The notes under the pieces were generated by a model. That model was not told the DNA's origin. It searched no databases and saw nothing but the letters and a program-made list of their open reading frames with translations. A stretch of 64,000 nt of DNA from Wenzhouxiangella sp. XN24 (GTDB lineage: Bacteria > Pseudomonadota > Gammaproteobacteria > Steroidobacterales > XN24): contig NZ_JAAMFG010000036.1 of NCBI RefSeq assembly GCF_011064545.1, positions 248,001 through 312,000 of the forward strand, written 5' to 3'. Shown piece by piece: positions 44,363-53,124 of the stretch. A program made the translations under genes and the position numbers. Numbering within the stretch: the first letter of the stretch is position 1; each line of letters opens with the position of its first letter.

Positions 44363-44453
44363 TTCGCCATACTACGGCCCGGGAACAGGTTTCCGTGCTT
44401 CCGCGACGGGGCGGGGGCCCGCTCGCCGCGGGCCGGCAGCTCGCGGCCTGGCG

Positions 44454-45353
44454 TCATGCCTCCAGGCTGGCCGCGATGCCGTCCTCCATCGCCGGGTAGC
44501 GCGGCTCGAAACCCAGCACCGAGCGCATGCGCGTCGTATCGACGCGGCGGCTCTCCACCAGGAAACCGCGCATCGCCGGGCTGACCTGTGCGAGCAGTTC
44601 CTCCAGCGGCAATTCCGGCGGCGCGGGCAATCCGGCGAGTCGCGCGACCGCGCGAAAGTACTCGTCCATGCCGCGATGATCGCCGTCCCCCACGTTGAAC
44701 ACGATCTCCGTACCCGGGTAATCCGCGGCAGCCAGGCTGACGGCCGCCAGGTCATCCACGTGGATGCGGTTGCCCGGCCCGGTTTCGCCCGCGCGCGCCA
44801 CCGGCGCCCCGCTGCGCAGGCGCTCGAGCGGCAGCCGACCGGGCCCATAGATCCCGGGCACGCGCAGGATGCGGACCGCGACGCCGGTGGCGATGCCCCA
44901 GTCACGCAGCGCATGTTCGGCGTCGAGACGGCGCCGCCCTCGCGCGGAGGCCGGTGCCGCAGGCGTCGTTTCATCGACCGTCCGGCCACCGGTGTCGCCA
45001 TAGACGGCCGTGGTGCTGAGGTAGACTACGCTCTCGGGGAACGCCGTGATCCGCGCCAGGCAGGCGCGAAAACGCGGGTCGGTATCGCCGGTGTCGGGCG
45101 GCGGCGCCATGTAGATCAAGGCCCGTTGCGCGGTCCATTCCGGTGGCAAGGCGTCGCCCGGCTGATCGAGATCGAGAATACCGGCGCCGGCGCCGGCGGC
45201 ACGCAGCCGGTCGGCCGCATCCGCCGAGCGGACGGTGCCGAAAAAGTCGCGACGCGTGTCGAGACAGCGTTGCAGCAGCCTGCGGCCCGTATAGCCGCAG
45301 CCCACCACGGTCACGCCGGCATTGCCGGCGGCAGGGCGTTTCGCATGATCCAT
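44454..45353 (-). CDS. NAD(P)-binding epimerase/reductase-like protein (SDR)
   Basis: The 299-residue extended short-chain dehydrogenase has an N-terminal GCGYTGRRL dinucleotide site, VVYLSTTAVYGDTGG and RIHVDDLAAVSLAA. The Tyr-x3-Lys catalytic motif is poorly conserved in the expected region, so it may be a NAD(P)-dependent reductase or a binding protein. The substrate is unknown. Its start overlaps the divergent flavoprotein gene by 9 bp. Confidence 0.75.
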   Translation of the reverse strand: MDHAKRPAAGNAGVTVVGCGYTGRRLLQRCLDTRRDFFGTVRSADAADRLRAAGAGAGILDLDQPGDALPPEWTAQRALIYMAPPPDTGDTDPRFRACLARITAFPESVVYLSTTAVYGDTGGRTVDETTPAAPASARGRRRLDAEHALRDWGIATGVAVRILRVPGIYGPGRLPLERLRSGAPVARAGETGPGNRIHVDDLAAVSLAAADYPGTEIVFNVGDGDHRGMDEYFRAVARLAGLPAPPELPLEELLAQVSPAMRGFLVESRRVDTTRMRSVLGFEPRYPAMEDGIAASLEA

Positions 45354-46361
45354 AAGGTCAGGTTACATCCCGGCGACGAAAGCTTCGAGGTGCTGGACGA
45401 CGAATCCGTGCTGGCAGCCGGACTGCGCGCCGGCCTGCACCTGCCCCATAGCTGCCGCGGCGGCAGTTGCGGCGCCTGCGAAGCCCGGGTGCTCTCGGGC
45501 GCAGTCACCTACCCCGACGGATTGCCGGCCGGCCTGACGCAGGCGGAAGCGGACGCCGGCCGCGCGCTGCTTTGCCAGGCGCACGCCTGCGCGGACCTGG
45601 ACCTGGAAGCCCGGGCACTCGCGGTCCCCGAGGAAGTGCGCATCCGCCGCCTGCCGTGCCGGGTCGAGTCGCGCGAGTTGCTGTGCCACGACGTGATGCG
45701 GCTCGACGTCAAGCTGCCCTCGCTGGAACCTTTCGTGTTCCTCGCCGGCCAGTACGTCGATTTCCTGCTCGAGGACGGGCGCCGGCGCAGCTACTCGATG
45801 GCCAATCCGCCGCACGAGGCCGAGCGGCTGGAACTGCACGTGCGCCGCGTCTCCGGCGGCGACTTCACGGCACGGGTGTTCGACGATCTCGAAGCACGCT
45901 CCCTGCTGCGTCTCGAAGGTCCGCTCGGCGGCTTCTGGCTGCGTGAAGACACCGCGCGGCCGATCGTGATGGTCGCGGGCGGCACCGGGTATGCACCGAT
46001 CAAGTCGATGCTGCGCCACCTGATGGAGGTCGGCACGACGCGGCCCGTCACTTTTTACTGGGGCGTGCGACGCCCGCGGGACCTGTACGAAGGCGAGGTG
46101 CTGGCGCGCTGGGCCGCGGCGCACGACTGGCTGCGCTTCGTTCCCGTCATGTCCGCCGCCCTGCCCGAAGACGACTGGACGGGACGCCGCGGCTGGGTCC
46201 ACGAGGCGGTGCTGGAGGATTTTCCCTCGCTGGCCGACGTGGACGTCTATGCAGCCGGGCCGCCGCCGATGATCGCGGTGATCCAGGAGCTGTTTCCGGC
46301 CCACGGCTTGCCCCAGGGACGACTGTTCTTCGATTCCTTCGAGTTCGCTCCGGCGTCGTAA
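45345..46361 (+). CDS. Ferredoxin-type flavoprotein reductase (CDP-6-deoxy-glucoseen reductase-like)
   Basis: The 338-residue protein has a plant-type 2Fe-2S domain (HSCRGGSCGACEARVLSG, last cysteine in LLCQAHA), a FAD domain (RSYSMANPP) and an NAD domain (VAGGTGYAPIKSM, then YAAGPPPMI). Such proteins pass electrons from NAD(P)H to partner oxygenases or reductases. In Xanthomonadales a homologue neighbours ubiD, so a link to quinone synthesis is possible. The C-terminus FEFAPAS and stop codon fall at the start of an RHS-derived scar, so the last few residues have been replaced. Confidence 0.85.
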   Translation: MIHKVRLHPGDESFEVLDDESVLAAGLRAGLHLPHSCRGGSCGACEARVLSGAVTYPDGLPAGLTQAEADAGRALLCQAHACADLDLEARALAVPEEVRIRRLPCRVESRELLCHDVMRLDVKLPSLEPFVFLAGQYVDFLLEDGRRRSYSMANPPHEAERLELHVRRVSGGDFTARVFDDLEARSLLRLEGPLGGFWLREDTARPIVMVAGGTGYAPIKSMLRHLMEVGTTRPVTFYWGVRRPRDLYEGEVLARWAAAHDWLRFVPVMSAALPEDDWTGRRGWVHEAVLEDFPSLADVDVYAAGPPPMIAVIQELFPAHGLPQGRLFFDSFEFAPAS

Positions 46362-46385
46362 GCCAGCGACTCGACGATCGTCCCC
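46353..46385 (-). pseudogene. RHS scar: remnant of a second RHS gene
   Basis: Positions 46362-46381 are identical over 20 bp to the RHS gene (21386-21405) and to its duplicate (18803-18822), and the match is about 30 of 33 bases over the longer stretch. The minus-strand reading NGQVGTIVESLAYDA corresponds to RHS core TGETGTIVESLAYDA. The rest of that gene is gone. Positions 46386-46551 hold no gene that I can recognise. Confidence 0.8.
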
Positions 46386-46551
46386 ACCTGGCCGTTGCTG
46401 CGGCCATACTGGCCAAATAACCGCCCGGTCGCGAATCTTGTGCAATTGACTTGGTTGCGCTTGCTGCGGGTTCGTGGCTCAATCTTTGCCAGGGAACCAA
46501 GTCTCCGACAAACCGGCGCGATTCAATAGCGCAATCGGGCCAGGAGCGAGT

Positions 46552-46779
46552 ATGGACTATCACAGTCGCATCACGATCGAGCCCGGCAAGCGAGGCGGGA
46601 AACCCTGCGTTCGCGGCATGCGTATCACCGTCTACGACGTGCTGGACTGGCTGGCCCAAGGCATCACTGAAAAGCAGATCCTCGCGGACTACCCCGAGCT
46701 TGTCGTCGAGGACATTCGCGCCTGCCTGGCTTTTGCCGCCCATCGAGAGCATCAGCTCACCGCTATCCACGGCAACTGA
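46552..46779 (+). CDS. DUF433 antitoxin-like protein
   Basis: The 75-residue protein contains RITIEPGKRGGKPCVRGMRI and DVLDWLAQGITEKQILADYP, then PELVVEDIRACLAFAA. This is the DUF433 fold (VapB-like helix-turn-helix), which is paired with DUF5615 PIN-like toxins. SD-like AGGAG lies 7 bp before the ATG. It would neutralise the toxin and probably repress the operon. Confidence 0.88.
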   Translation: MDYHSRITIEPGKRGGKPCVRGMRITVYDVLDWLAQGITEKQILADYPELVVEDIRACLAFAAHREHQLTAIHGN

Positions 46780-46794
46780 ACGCCAGCAGGTCCC

Positions 46795-47124
46795 GTGAAG
46801 CTGCTGGACCAGAACCTGTCGTACCGAATGCTGGCCGAGTTGGAGCCGGCGTTTCCCGGATCCAGCCAGGCCATGCGTCTCGAGCTTCAGAAGGCTGACG
46901 ATCACGCGATTTGGCAGTACGCCAAGGATCACGGCTTCACCATTGTCACCCTGGACTCGGATTTCCATGAGCTGGCAACGCTCTACGGGACACCGCCGAA
47001 GATCATCTGGCTCAAGTTTGGTAATCGACCGAGATTGTATGTCGCCAATCTGCTTCTGAAACACGGGCAGCAGATCAAAGAGTTCGGCCAAAATGCTGAA
47101 GTGGCGGTGTTAGAGATCTATTGA
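46795..47124 (+). CDS. DUF5615 PIN-like toxin
   Basis: The 109-residue protein with a GTG start has KLLDQNLSYRMLAELEPAFP, DDHAIWQYAKDHGFTIVTLD, then SDFHELATLYGTPPKIIWLK. Acidic residues at the expected positions (D5, D37, D54 region) fit a PIN-like nuclease site. It follows the DUF433 gene by 15 bp. The pair is a predicted type II toxin-antitoxin module beside the RHS scar. Confidence 0.88.
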   Translation: MKLLDQNLSYRMLAELEPAFPGSSQAMRLELQKADDHAIWQYAKDHGFTIVTLDSDFHELATLYGTPPKIIWLKFGNRPRLYVANLLLKHGQQIKEFGQNAEVAVLEIY

Positions 47125-47161
47125 GACGCAACCCCTGACCAGGGGATACCTGATTTGACCC

Positions 47162-48358
47162 TCAGGCCGCGCCACTGCGCGGGGCGGGCAATGCAGGGGT
47201 GCGTCCGGAGGCCGCCGCGAGTCCCTGGCGGAACGCCTCCGAGGCGGCGCCCGACTCGCCCAGCTGCACCAGCAACTCGCCGTAGATCTGCCAGGTGTCG
47301 GGATGCGGGCGGATCGCCAGGCTGGTCTCGAGATAGCTGCGGGCCTTGCCCCACAGCTGGTTCCTGAGGCTCAGCCGCCCGCAGGTGAGTAACAGCTCGG
47401 CATCCTCGGGGTGCTGGTCGAGCCACTTCTCCGCGGCGGCCAGCTGGCTGCTCGGATCGCTGGTCTCGAGCCGCCCGTAAGCGGCCACCAGCGGGACGGA
47501 CCACGTGGATTTCAGCGCGCGCCGCAGCACAGGCTCGGCCTGGTCGGCCGCGCCGACACGCAGCGCCGCCTCGGTGTAGGTCTCCAGGACCGCCGGGTCA
47601 CGGCGCATCGACCGTTCGAGGCCCTGCCATGTCCGGTCCAGCTCGGTGCCGTCCTGCGCCGCGGCGAGGCGCGCCTGGGACACGCGCACTTCGAGCGCCT
47701 GTGCGGCATCCTTGTCCAATGCCTTGGCGGCCCGCAGCTGTGGCAACAGCCTCTCCAGGCCATCCCAGTCGTCGAGTCGCTCCAGCACGCGAGCCCGCAG
47801 GGCGAGGCCGCGCGGGTGGGCCGGCGCAGTCGAGTCGAGCTGCTGCAGGGTCGCCAGCGCTTCTTCCAGCTGGCCCTGCTCGAGCTGCAGGTCGGCCTGT
47901 GTCAGCAGCACGGCCGGCGCCGCGCCCGGATCGGCTTCGTACGCGAGACGCAGCCACTCGTCACGGCGTTCCGTCGCACCCTGTTCCTGTGCCGCCCGTG
48001 CCGCGGCCAGGTAGCCGGCAAGCGACGCGGGACCGTGCGCCGCCCGGCCGAGCAGGCGTTCGCCCCGTCCCCACTGGCCCTCGGCGATGGCCGCGAAGGC
48101 GTGGTCCAGGTGGCGCTGGCCGCGCCGCGCGCGATAATCGCCGACGGCGCGCCCCATGCGCCGCGGCGCACGGATCGTCCAGCTGATAAGGCGTACCAGG
48201 GCGTAAGCAGCCAACAGGGCGAGAACCAACCCGGGAACGGAGGTCTCCAGCGTCCAGCCGCGGATATCCACCAGCACGTAACCCTGGTCCCCGAGCAGCC
48301 AGTGCGCCACGAGCGCCCCGAGGGCCAGTGCAATGAGCAGCAGCACGCCGAAACGCAT
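47162..48358 (-). CDS. hemY: HemY-like tetratricopeptide membrane protein
   Basis: The 398-residue protein has two N-terminal membrane helices (MRFGVLLLIALALGALVAHW; VPGLVLALLAAYALVRLI) and a TPR-rich cytoplasmic part. It is the proteobacterial HemY of the hemCDXY cluster, unrelated to the protoporphyrinogen oxidase of the same name. The role in haem synthesis is not established. It starts 2 bp after the hemX stop. Confidence 0.88.
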   Translation of the reverse strand: MRFGVLLLIALALGALVAHWLLGDQGYVLVDIRGWTLETSVPGLVLALLAAYALVRLISWTIRAPRRMGRAVGDYRARRGQRHLDHAFAAIAEGQWGRGERLLGRAAHGPASLAGYLAAARAAQEQGATERRDEWLRLAYEADPGAAPAVLLTQADLQLEQGQLEEALATLQQLDSTAPAHPRGLALRARVLERLDDWDGLERLLPQLRAAKALDKDAAQALEVRVSQARLAAAQDGTELDRTWQGLERSMRRDPAVLETYTEAALRVGAADQAEPVLRRALKSTWSVPLVAAYGRLETSDPSSQLAAAEKWLDQHPEDAELLLTCGRLSLRNQLWGKARSYLETSLAIRPHPDTWQIYGELLVQLGESGAASEAFRQGLAAASGRTPALPAPRSGAA

Positions 48359-48360
48359 GG

Positions 48361-49575
48361 CTAGCCCGCCGCTCCGGTTTCGCGCAGCAACTCCAGTGAA
48401 CGTCCGATCGACGGCCACTCGGGCGTCACGTCGCGCGTACCGAGTTCGTCCAGCGCATCGAGCATCGCCCGGACCGCCTCGTCCTCGACGACGAAGTACT
48501 CGCGCAACGCGGCCCGCGCGGCCTCGACCCCGGCGTTGAAATTTTCCTGGTCGCGCGCCAGCACGGCCAGGCGGGCGCTCTTCAGGTCCAGCTCGATGTT
48601 GCGGTACAGGAAAAAGCTCTCGTCAGGCGCGAGCAAAGGCGCGGCCGGCGTATCCGTCCGGCGAATGCGGAACAGGTCGGCGGTGACCGCGCGCAGGCGC
48701 GCCAGGAAGCGCTTCCAGCCAGTTTCTTCCGTGCCGGCCGATGCGTCCGCCAGGGGTTCCGGGGAAAGGCTGCCGTGCAGCGGCAGCCCCTCGATGCGCC
48801 CCGCCAGGCTGTCGAGCCTTAGCGCCAGCCCTTCGAGATCGACATCGGCGACCGCCTCGACCGCGGCGATTTCTTCGTTGATGGCCCGGCGCGTCGCGGC
48901 GAACGACGGGTCGTCCAGTGCCGCCAGCTGCGCGTCCGCTTTGCGCAGGGCGGCCAGCGCGACCCGCGGGTTGTCCGCCAGCGCGAGTTCCCGGGCGGCC
49001 AGCAACAGCAGGTATTCGACTTCGGCCACGGCCGGCGAGCGTTCCTCGGGGAAATCCTCGCGCGCGAACGATTCCATGCGCTCCCGCGCCTCATCGATCT
49101 CGCTGTCGAGGGATTCGAGCTCGCGCCGCCGCGCCTCCGCCTCGCTGCGCAACTCGCTGAAACGCTCATCCTGGGCCGCGACCCGCGCCTGGGTCTCGAG
49201 CACCAGTGCACGTATGTCGGCGAGATCGCGGGCGGCCTCGCTGGTTTTTTCCGCGACGACCTCCTGCTGCTCCGTCACCTGCCACCAGGTAAAAGCCACG
49301 CCGCCGACCGCGGCGAACGCGACGAGGAGCGCGAAGAAGCCGAGCACGATCCCGAAAGAGCGCCCGGCGGAGGCGGCCGGCACGACGGCGGGATAGGCGG
49401 CTGCGGGCGCAGCCGAAGATTCAGGCGAAGATTCGGTCGATGACTCGGTCGATGACTCGATCGATGACTTGGCCGGCGATTCGGTCGATGACTCAGCTGA
49501 TGACGAGCCTTCGGCTGCACTGTCGTCGGTCGCTTCCGTGCCGTCCTTGGGTTCGTTCACCCGGGGGTCGTTCAT
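48361..49575 (-). CDS. hemX: HemX-like membrane protein
   Basis: The 404-residue protein has a low-complexity Ser/Glu/Thr-rich N-terminus (SSTESSTESS-type repeats, about residues 20-55) and one membrane helix (SFGIVLGFFALLVAFAAVGG). A coiled coil (about 140-190) is followed by a HemX-like C-terminal domain. In this cluster it may help haem precursor traffic or complex assembly; the biochemical role is unclear. It overlaps hemD by 4 bp. Confidence 0.85.
   Translation of the reverse strand: MNDPRVNEPKDGTEATDDSAAEGSSSAESSTESPAKSSIESSTESSTESSPESSAAPAAAYPAVVPAASAGRSFGIVLGFFALLVAFAAVGGVAFTWWQVTEQQEVVAEKTSEAARDLADIRALVLETQARVAAQDERFSELRSEAEARRRELESLDSEIDEARERMESFAREDFPEERSPAVAEVEYLLLLAARELALADNPRVALAALRKADAQLAALDDPSFAATRRAINEEIAAVEAVADVDLEGLALRLDSLAGRIEGLPLHGSLSPEPLADASAGTEETGWKRFLARLRAVTADLFRIRRTDTPAAPLLAPDESFFLYRNIELDLKSARLAVLARDQENFNAGVEAARAALREYFVVEDEAVRAMLDALDELGTRDVTPEWPSIGRSLELLRETGAAG
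49428..49506. repeat. 12-bp imperfect tandem repeat in hemX
   Basis: TCGGTCGATGAC-type units repeat at least five times with variants, encoding the SSTES stretch. Such repeats change copy number by slippage, but the 12-bp unit keeps the frame. Confidence 0.8.
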
Positions 49576-50369
49576 CCTGTTCCTCCCGTCGTGTCTGCAC
49601 CCTCGCCCGCATGCCAGCGAGCGATGGCGGTGGCGAGGCTTTCCCCGTCGGGGCCGTCGGCCAGCAGGCGCGTGGCGTCGTGGCCCCATTGCTTGACGGT
49701 TTGTAACACGCGCTCGCTCACGGTCACCAGCGGCGTGTTGCGCAACAACGGCTCACCCTCGGGCCCGAGCAGCGTGCACAGGTTGCGGAACACGTCTGCG
49801 CTGGTTGCAGTATAGATATCGATCTCGCCGGCCGCCCAGAGTGCGAGGATCTCCTTGCGCCGCGCCGGATCGAGCGGCGCCGGCTTGCGGCGGTAGACAT
49901 CGAGGTAGCGCACACGCGCACCGCGCGCCTTCAGTCCCGCGGCGAGCTCGGCGCGCCCGTCTTCGCCACGCAGGATGAACACGCGCACGCCGGCGAGGTT
50001 CTCGAACTCCGGCTGTTCCAGGAGGTCTTCCGTCGTGAAGCCCGTCGGACGGATGTCCGGCGTCAGTCCCAGCTCGGCCAGCGCGTGGGCGGTGGAAGGG
50101 CCGATCGCAGCAATCCGCGGCCTCGGCTGCGGCAGGAACCGCGCGCCCCAGGCGACGGCGTTGCGACTCGCGAAAATCGCCAGTCCTCCCGCGGGAAGCG
50201 TCGCGAGCTCCGCCAGTTCGGACGTGTCGGGCTGCAGCGGCTCGATCGCGATCGCCGGCAGCAGCAGCACAGCCCCGCCGCGCGACTCGATGGCCTTGAC
50301 CAGGTCTTCTCCCATCCCCTGCGGGCGGGTGACCAGCACCGTCAGGCCGTTGAGGCTGTCTGCCGTCAT
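49572..50369 (-). CDS. hemD: Uroporphyrinogen-III synthase HemD
   Basis: The 265-residue protein has the two-domain HemD fold (NGLTVLVTRPQGMGEDLVKA; DIYTATSADVFRNLCTLLG; VTVSERV). It cyclises hydroxymethylbilane with ring D inversion. Sequence conservation in HemD is low, and the assignment rests on these motifs and on hemC immediately upstream. Confidence 0.92.
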   Translation of the reverse strand: MTADSLNGLTVLVTRPQGMGEDLVKAIESRGGAVLLLPAIAIEPLQPDTSELAELATLPAGGLAIFASRNAVAWGARFLPQPRPRIAAIGPSTAHALAELGLTPDIRPTGFTTEDLLEQPEFENLAGVRVFILRGEDGRAELAAGLKARGARVRYLDVYRRKPAPLDPARRKEILALWAAGEIDIYTATSADVFRNLCTLLGPEGEPLLRNTPLVTVSERVLQTVKQWGHDATRLLADGPDGESLATAIARWHAGEGADTTGGTG

Positions 50370-50373
50370 TCGC

Positions 50374-51291
50374 CTAGGTCGCCGCCAGCAATGCGCCGGC
50401 GCCGCGTCCCATCAAGTCGCGCGCCAGTGTGTCGCCGAGCGCCGCAGCATCGGCGGCCGCGCCGCGGATCTCGCCGTGCAATACCGAGGCGCCGTCGCGC
50501 GTCGCCACCAGGCCGCGCAGGAACAGCTCGTCGCCATCGACCACGCCGAAACCGGCCACCGGCGACTCGCAGCTGGCGCCCAGGCCGCCAGCAAACGCCC
50601 GCTCGGCATCGACGCAACGCCGCGTGTCGTCATGCTCGAGCACGCCGAGCAGCTCCGCCACTTCGGCATCGCCACTGCGACACTCGACGCCCACCGCACC
50701 CTGGCCCACTGCGGGCAGCGAAACCTCGTAAGGCAGGAATCCCGCGATGCGCTGCTCCAGGCCGAGGCGCTTGAGCCCCGCGGCCGCCAGCAGGATGGCG
50801 GCGAAGTGCCCGTGGTCCAGCTTGCGCAGGCGGGTCTCGACGTTCCCTCGCACCGGCTCGACCAGCAGGTCCGGACGTGCGTGCTGGAGCTGGGCCTGGC
50901 GCCTCAGGCTCGATGTACCGACCACCCGACCCGCGGGAATCGCCTCGATGGTGAGGAACTCGGCGGAGACCAGCGCATCGCGCGGATCCTCGCGCTCCAG
51001 CACGGCAACGATCTCGAAACCGTCCGGCATCTCGGCGGGAACGTCTTTCATCGAGTGGACCGCGATGTCGGCTCGCCCCTCGAGCATCGCCGTCTCGAGC
51101 TCCTTGATGAACAGGCCCTTGCCGCCGATCTTCGCCAGCGTCGTGTCGAGAATCTGGTCGCCCTTGGTGGTCATGGGCACCAGCTCGACCGTCAGGCCGG
51201 GATGATGCCGTGCCAGCAATGCGGCAACATGCTCGGCCTGCCAGAGCGCGAGCCGGCTCTCGCGGGTCGCGATGCGAATGGTCCTGTTCAT
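50374..51291 (-). CDS. hemC: Porphobilinogen deaminase HemC
   Basis: The 305-residue enzyme assembles four porphobilinogens. Motifs include ATRESRLALWQAEHV, HSMKDVPAEMP and the dipyrromethane cofactor cysteine in LGASCESPVAGF. It overlaps algR by 4 bp, the usual gammaproteobacterial order. Confidence 0.96.
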   Translation of the reverse strand: MNRTIRIATRESRLALWQAEHVAALLARHHPGLTVELVPMTTKGDQILDTTLAKIGGKGLFIKELETAMLEGRADIAVHSMKDVPAEMPDGFEIVAVLEREDPRDALVSAEFLTIEAIPAGRVVGTSSLRRQAQLQHARPDLLVEPVRGNVETRLRKLDHGHFAAILLAAAGLKRLGLEQRIAGFLPYEVSLPAVGQGAVGVECRSGDAEVAELLGVLEHDDTRRCVDAERAFAGGLGASCESPVAGFGVVDGDELFLRGLVATRDGASVLHGEIRGAAADAAALGDTLARDLMGRGAGALLAAT

Positions 51292-52016
51292 CCTTCCTGA
51301 ATCCTCCTGCGCACTTCCGGCGCATGCCGGCGGCTGACCGCCAATGGTTCCCCGACCCCCTCGATCCGCGCGCCGAGCTGGCCTCGCGCGTCGCGTTCGA
51401 GGGCGGCCATGTGCCGCAGAGCCACCAGCGCGTTGCGGTGGATGCGGACGAATTCCTCGCGAAACTCGCTTTCGAGCTCTTTCAAAGACTCGTCGATCAG
51501 GTCGATTCCGTCCTCGTGGTGGACCGCGACGTATTTCTGTTCCGCCTGGAAGTACCGGATTGTATCAACCGGGATCAGTCGCAGCGCGTCCCCGAGGCGC
51601 GCGGCGATGCGTCGCCGGCCGTTGCCCCCCGCGCCCGTGAGCGCCGCGAGCTGCGGACGGGTGGGTCGCGCCGCGCGCGCCAGCGCCTCGAAGAGCCTTT
51701 CTGCGCGCACGGGCTTGAGCAGGTAGCCGACGGCCTGGGCCTCGAATGCCTCGATCGCGAAGTTGTCGAAGGCGGTCACGAAGATGACGGCCGGCGGCGC
51801 ATCCAGCGCCGCGAGGTGGCGGGCCGTCTCCAGTCCGTCCATGCCCGGCATGCGGATATCGAGCAGGACGATATCGGGGCGTTGCCGGGCCACGCGTTGC
51901 AGGCATTCCTCGCCGCTTTGCGCCTCGCCCACCACCTCGTGCGCCTGCTGGCCGGCCAGCAGGGCCTTGAGCCGGTCACGCGCCAGGGCCTCGTCATCCA
52001 CGACCAGGATTCTCAT
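51288..52016 (-). CDS. algR: LytTR-family response regulator, AlgR-like
   Basis: The 242-residue protein has a receiver domain (MRILVVDDEALARDRLKALL; phosphoacceptor in LLDIRMPGMDG) and a LytTR DNA-binding domain (VDTIRYFQAEQKYVAVHHED; FVRIHRNALVALRHM). It is the partner of the kinase encoded upstream, overlapping by 4 bp. In pseudomonads AlgR controls alginate, twitching and other traits; targets here are unknown. Confidence 0.93.
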   Translation of the reverse strand: MRILVVDDEALARDRLKALLAGQQAHEVVGEAQSGEECLQRVARQRPDIVLLDIRMPGMDGLETARHLAALDAPPAVIFVTAFDNFAIEAFEAQAVGYLLKPVRAERLFEALARAARPTRPQLAALTGAGGNGRRRIAARLGDALRLIPVDTIRYFQAEQKYVAVHHEDGIDLIDESLKELESEFREEFVRIHRNALVALRHMAALERDARGQLGARIEGVGEPLAVSRRHAPEVRRRIQEG

Positions 52017-53104
52017 TGCGCCTGCTCCGCCGGGAAGCGCAGCACGACCCGGTAACGGTCGCCGACCGCCCCGGCCTCGATGGTCGCCCGCCCGCCCCAG
52101 GCAAGCGCGAAACGCTGGCGCAGGTTGTCGAGGGCGATGCGGTTGCCGGCGCGGGGCGCGTTGCGGGCCGCCGCGGGATCGGCCAGCGGGTTTTCCACGG
52201 ACAGCTCCACCAGGCCGGCCGGCTCGTCGTAGCGGCCCTCGATGACCACCGTACCGCCCCCGGGCAGCTGCTCGATGCCGTGATAGATCGCGTTTTCGAG
52301 CAACGGCTGCACGGACAGGGCCGGAATGCGCGCCCGCAGCGGCAGCTCGGCGATGCGCCATTCCACGCTGAGGCGCTCGCCGAGCCTGTGTTGCTCGATG
52401 CGCTGGTAGATGCGGGAAAGCTCGAACTCTTCTTTGAGCGTCATGGTGGAAGTCGCATCGGACAGCGAGGCGCGGAACAGGTCGGCGAGATCCTCGACGG
52501 CCTCCTCGGCCCGGGCCGGGTCGCTCCGGGTCAGCGCGGCGATGGTGTTCATGCTGTTGAACAAGAAATGCGGCCGGATCCTGGCCTGCAATGCGCGGAT
52601 CCGCGAATGCGCTTCCTCCTCGACCTCGCGGCGCCATTGGGCCGTCACCCAGAAATAGCGCAGCAGCATGCCCGTGACGATGAACGCGATCAGCAGGTTG
52701 CTCAGGACGAAACCCGGCAATCCGCCGCCGTCCGCGTGCCCCAGCAGCGCCGGCATGCCCTGCCAGGCGCGTGCCGTCCACCAGGCGCCCAGCGAGACGA
52801 CCAGTACGCACACGAGGACGATGGTCAGCGCGCCTGCGCTGGTGGCCGCCGGACCCCGGCCGACGAACAGCCGTCGGGCCACGCAGAGCACCGCCGCCGA
52901 CAGCAGCGTGCACCACAAAAGGAACAGCGACGTGCGCGCGAGGTTGTCCCAGAAGCGACCCCCCGGCTCGTAGCGGGCCAGCGCAAGTACGATCCCGACG
53001 AGACCCGCAAGCACGACCACCGCCAGCACCGCGCGTGCGGAGCAGAAATCCGGCAGGAACAGCCCGTCGCGGCGACGGGCTTCGGCTGGCTCGTGGGAAC
53101 CCAT
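52013..53104 (-). CDS. algZ: Sensor histidine kinase, LytS/AlgZ-like
   Basis: The 363-residue protein has about four to five membrane helices, then the His_kinase domain with the phosphorylated histidine in RIRPHFLFNSMNTIAALTRS and the N-box SVQPLLENAIYHGIEQLPGG. It would phosphorylate AlgR. There is no extracellular sensory domain of note, so the signal may be membrane-derived. Confidence 0.92.
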   Translation of the reverse strand: MGSHEPAEARRRDGLFLPDFCSARAVLAVVVLAGLVGIVLALARYEPGGRFWDNLARTSLFLLWCTLLSAAVLCVARRLFVGRGPAATSAGALTIVLVCVLVVSLGAWWTARAWQGMPALLGHADGGGLPGFVLSNLLIAFIVTGMLLRYFWVTAQWRREVEEEAHSRIRALQARIRPHFLFNSMNTIAALTRSDPARAEEAVEDLADLFRASLSDATSTMTLKEEFELSRIYQRIEQHRLGERLSVEWRIAELPLRARIPALSVQPLLENAIYHGIEQLPGGGTVVIEGRYDEPAGLVELSVENPLADPAAARNAPRAGNRIALDNLRQRFALAWGGRATIEAGAVGDRYRVVLRFPAEQAQ

Positions 53105-53124
53105 GGCTGTCGCGGTGGCGCGAC

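Noticed and set aside
43962-45344. A long N-terminal extension of the flavoprotein reductase
   Set aside because: It is antisense to the GntR and epimerase genes; the 2Fe-2S domain begins at the expected distance after 45345.
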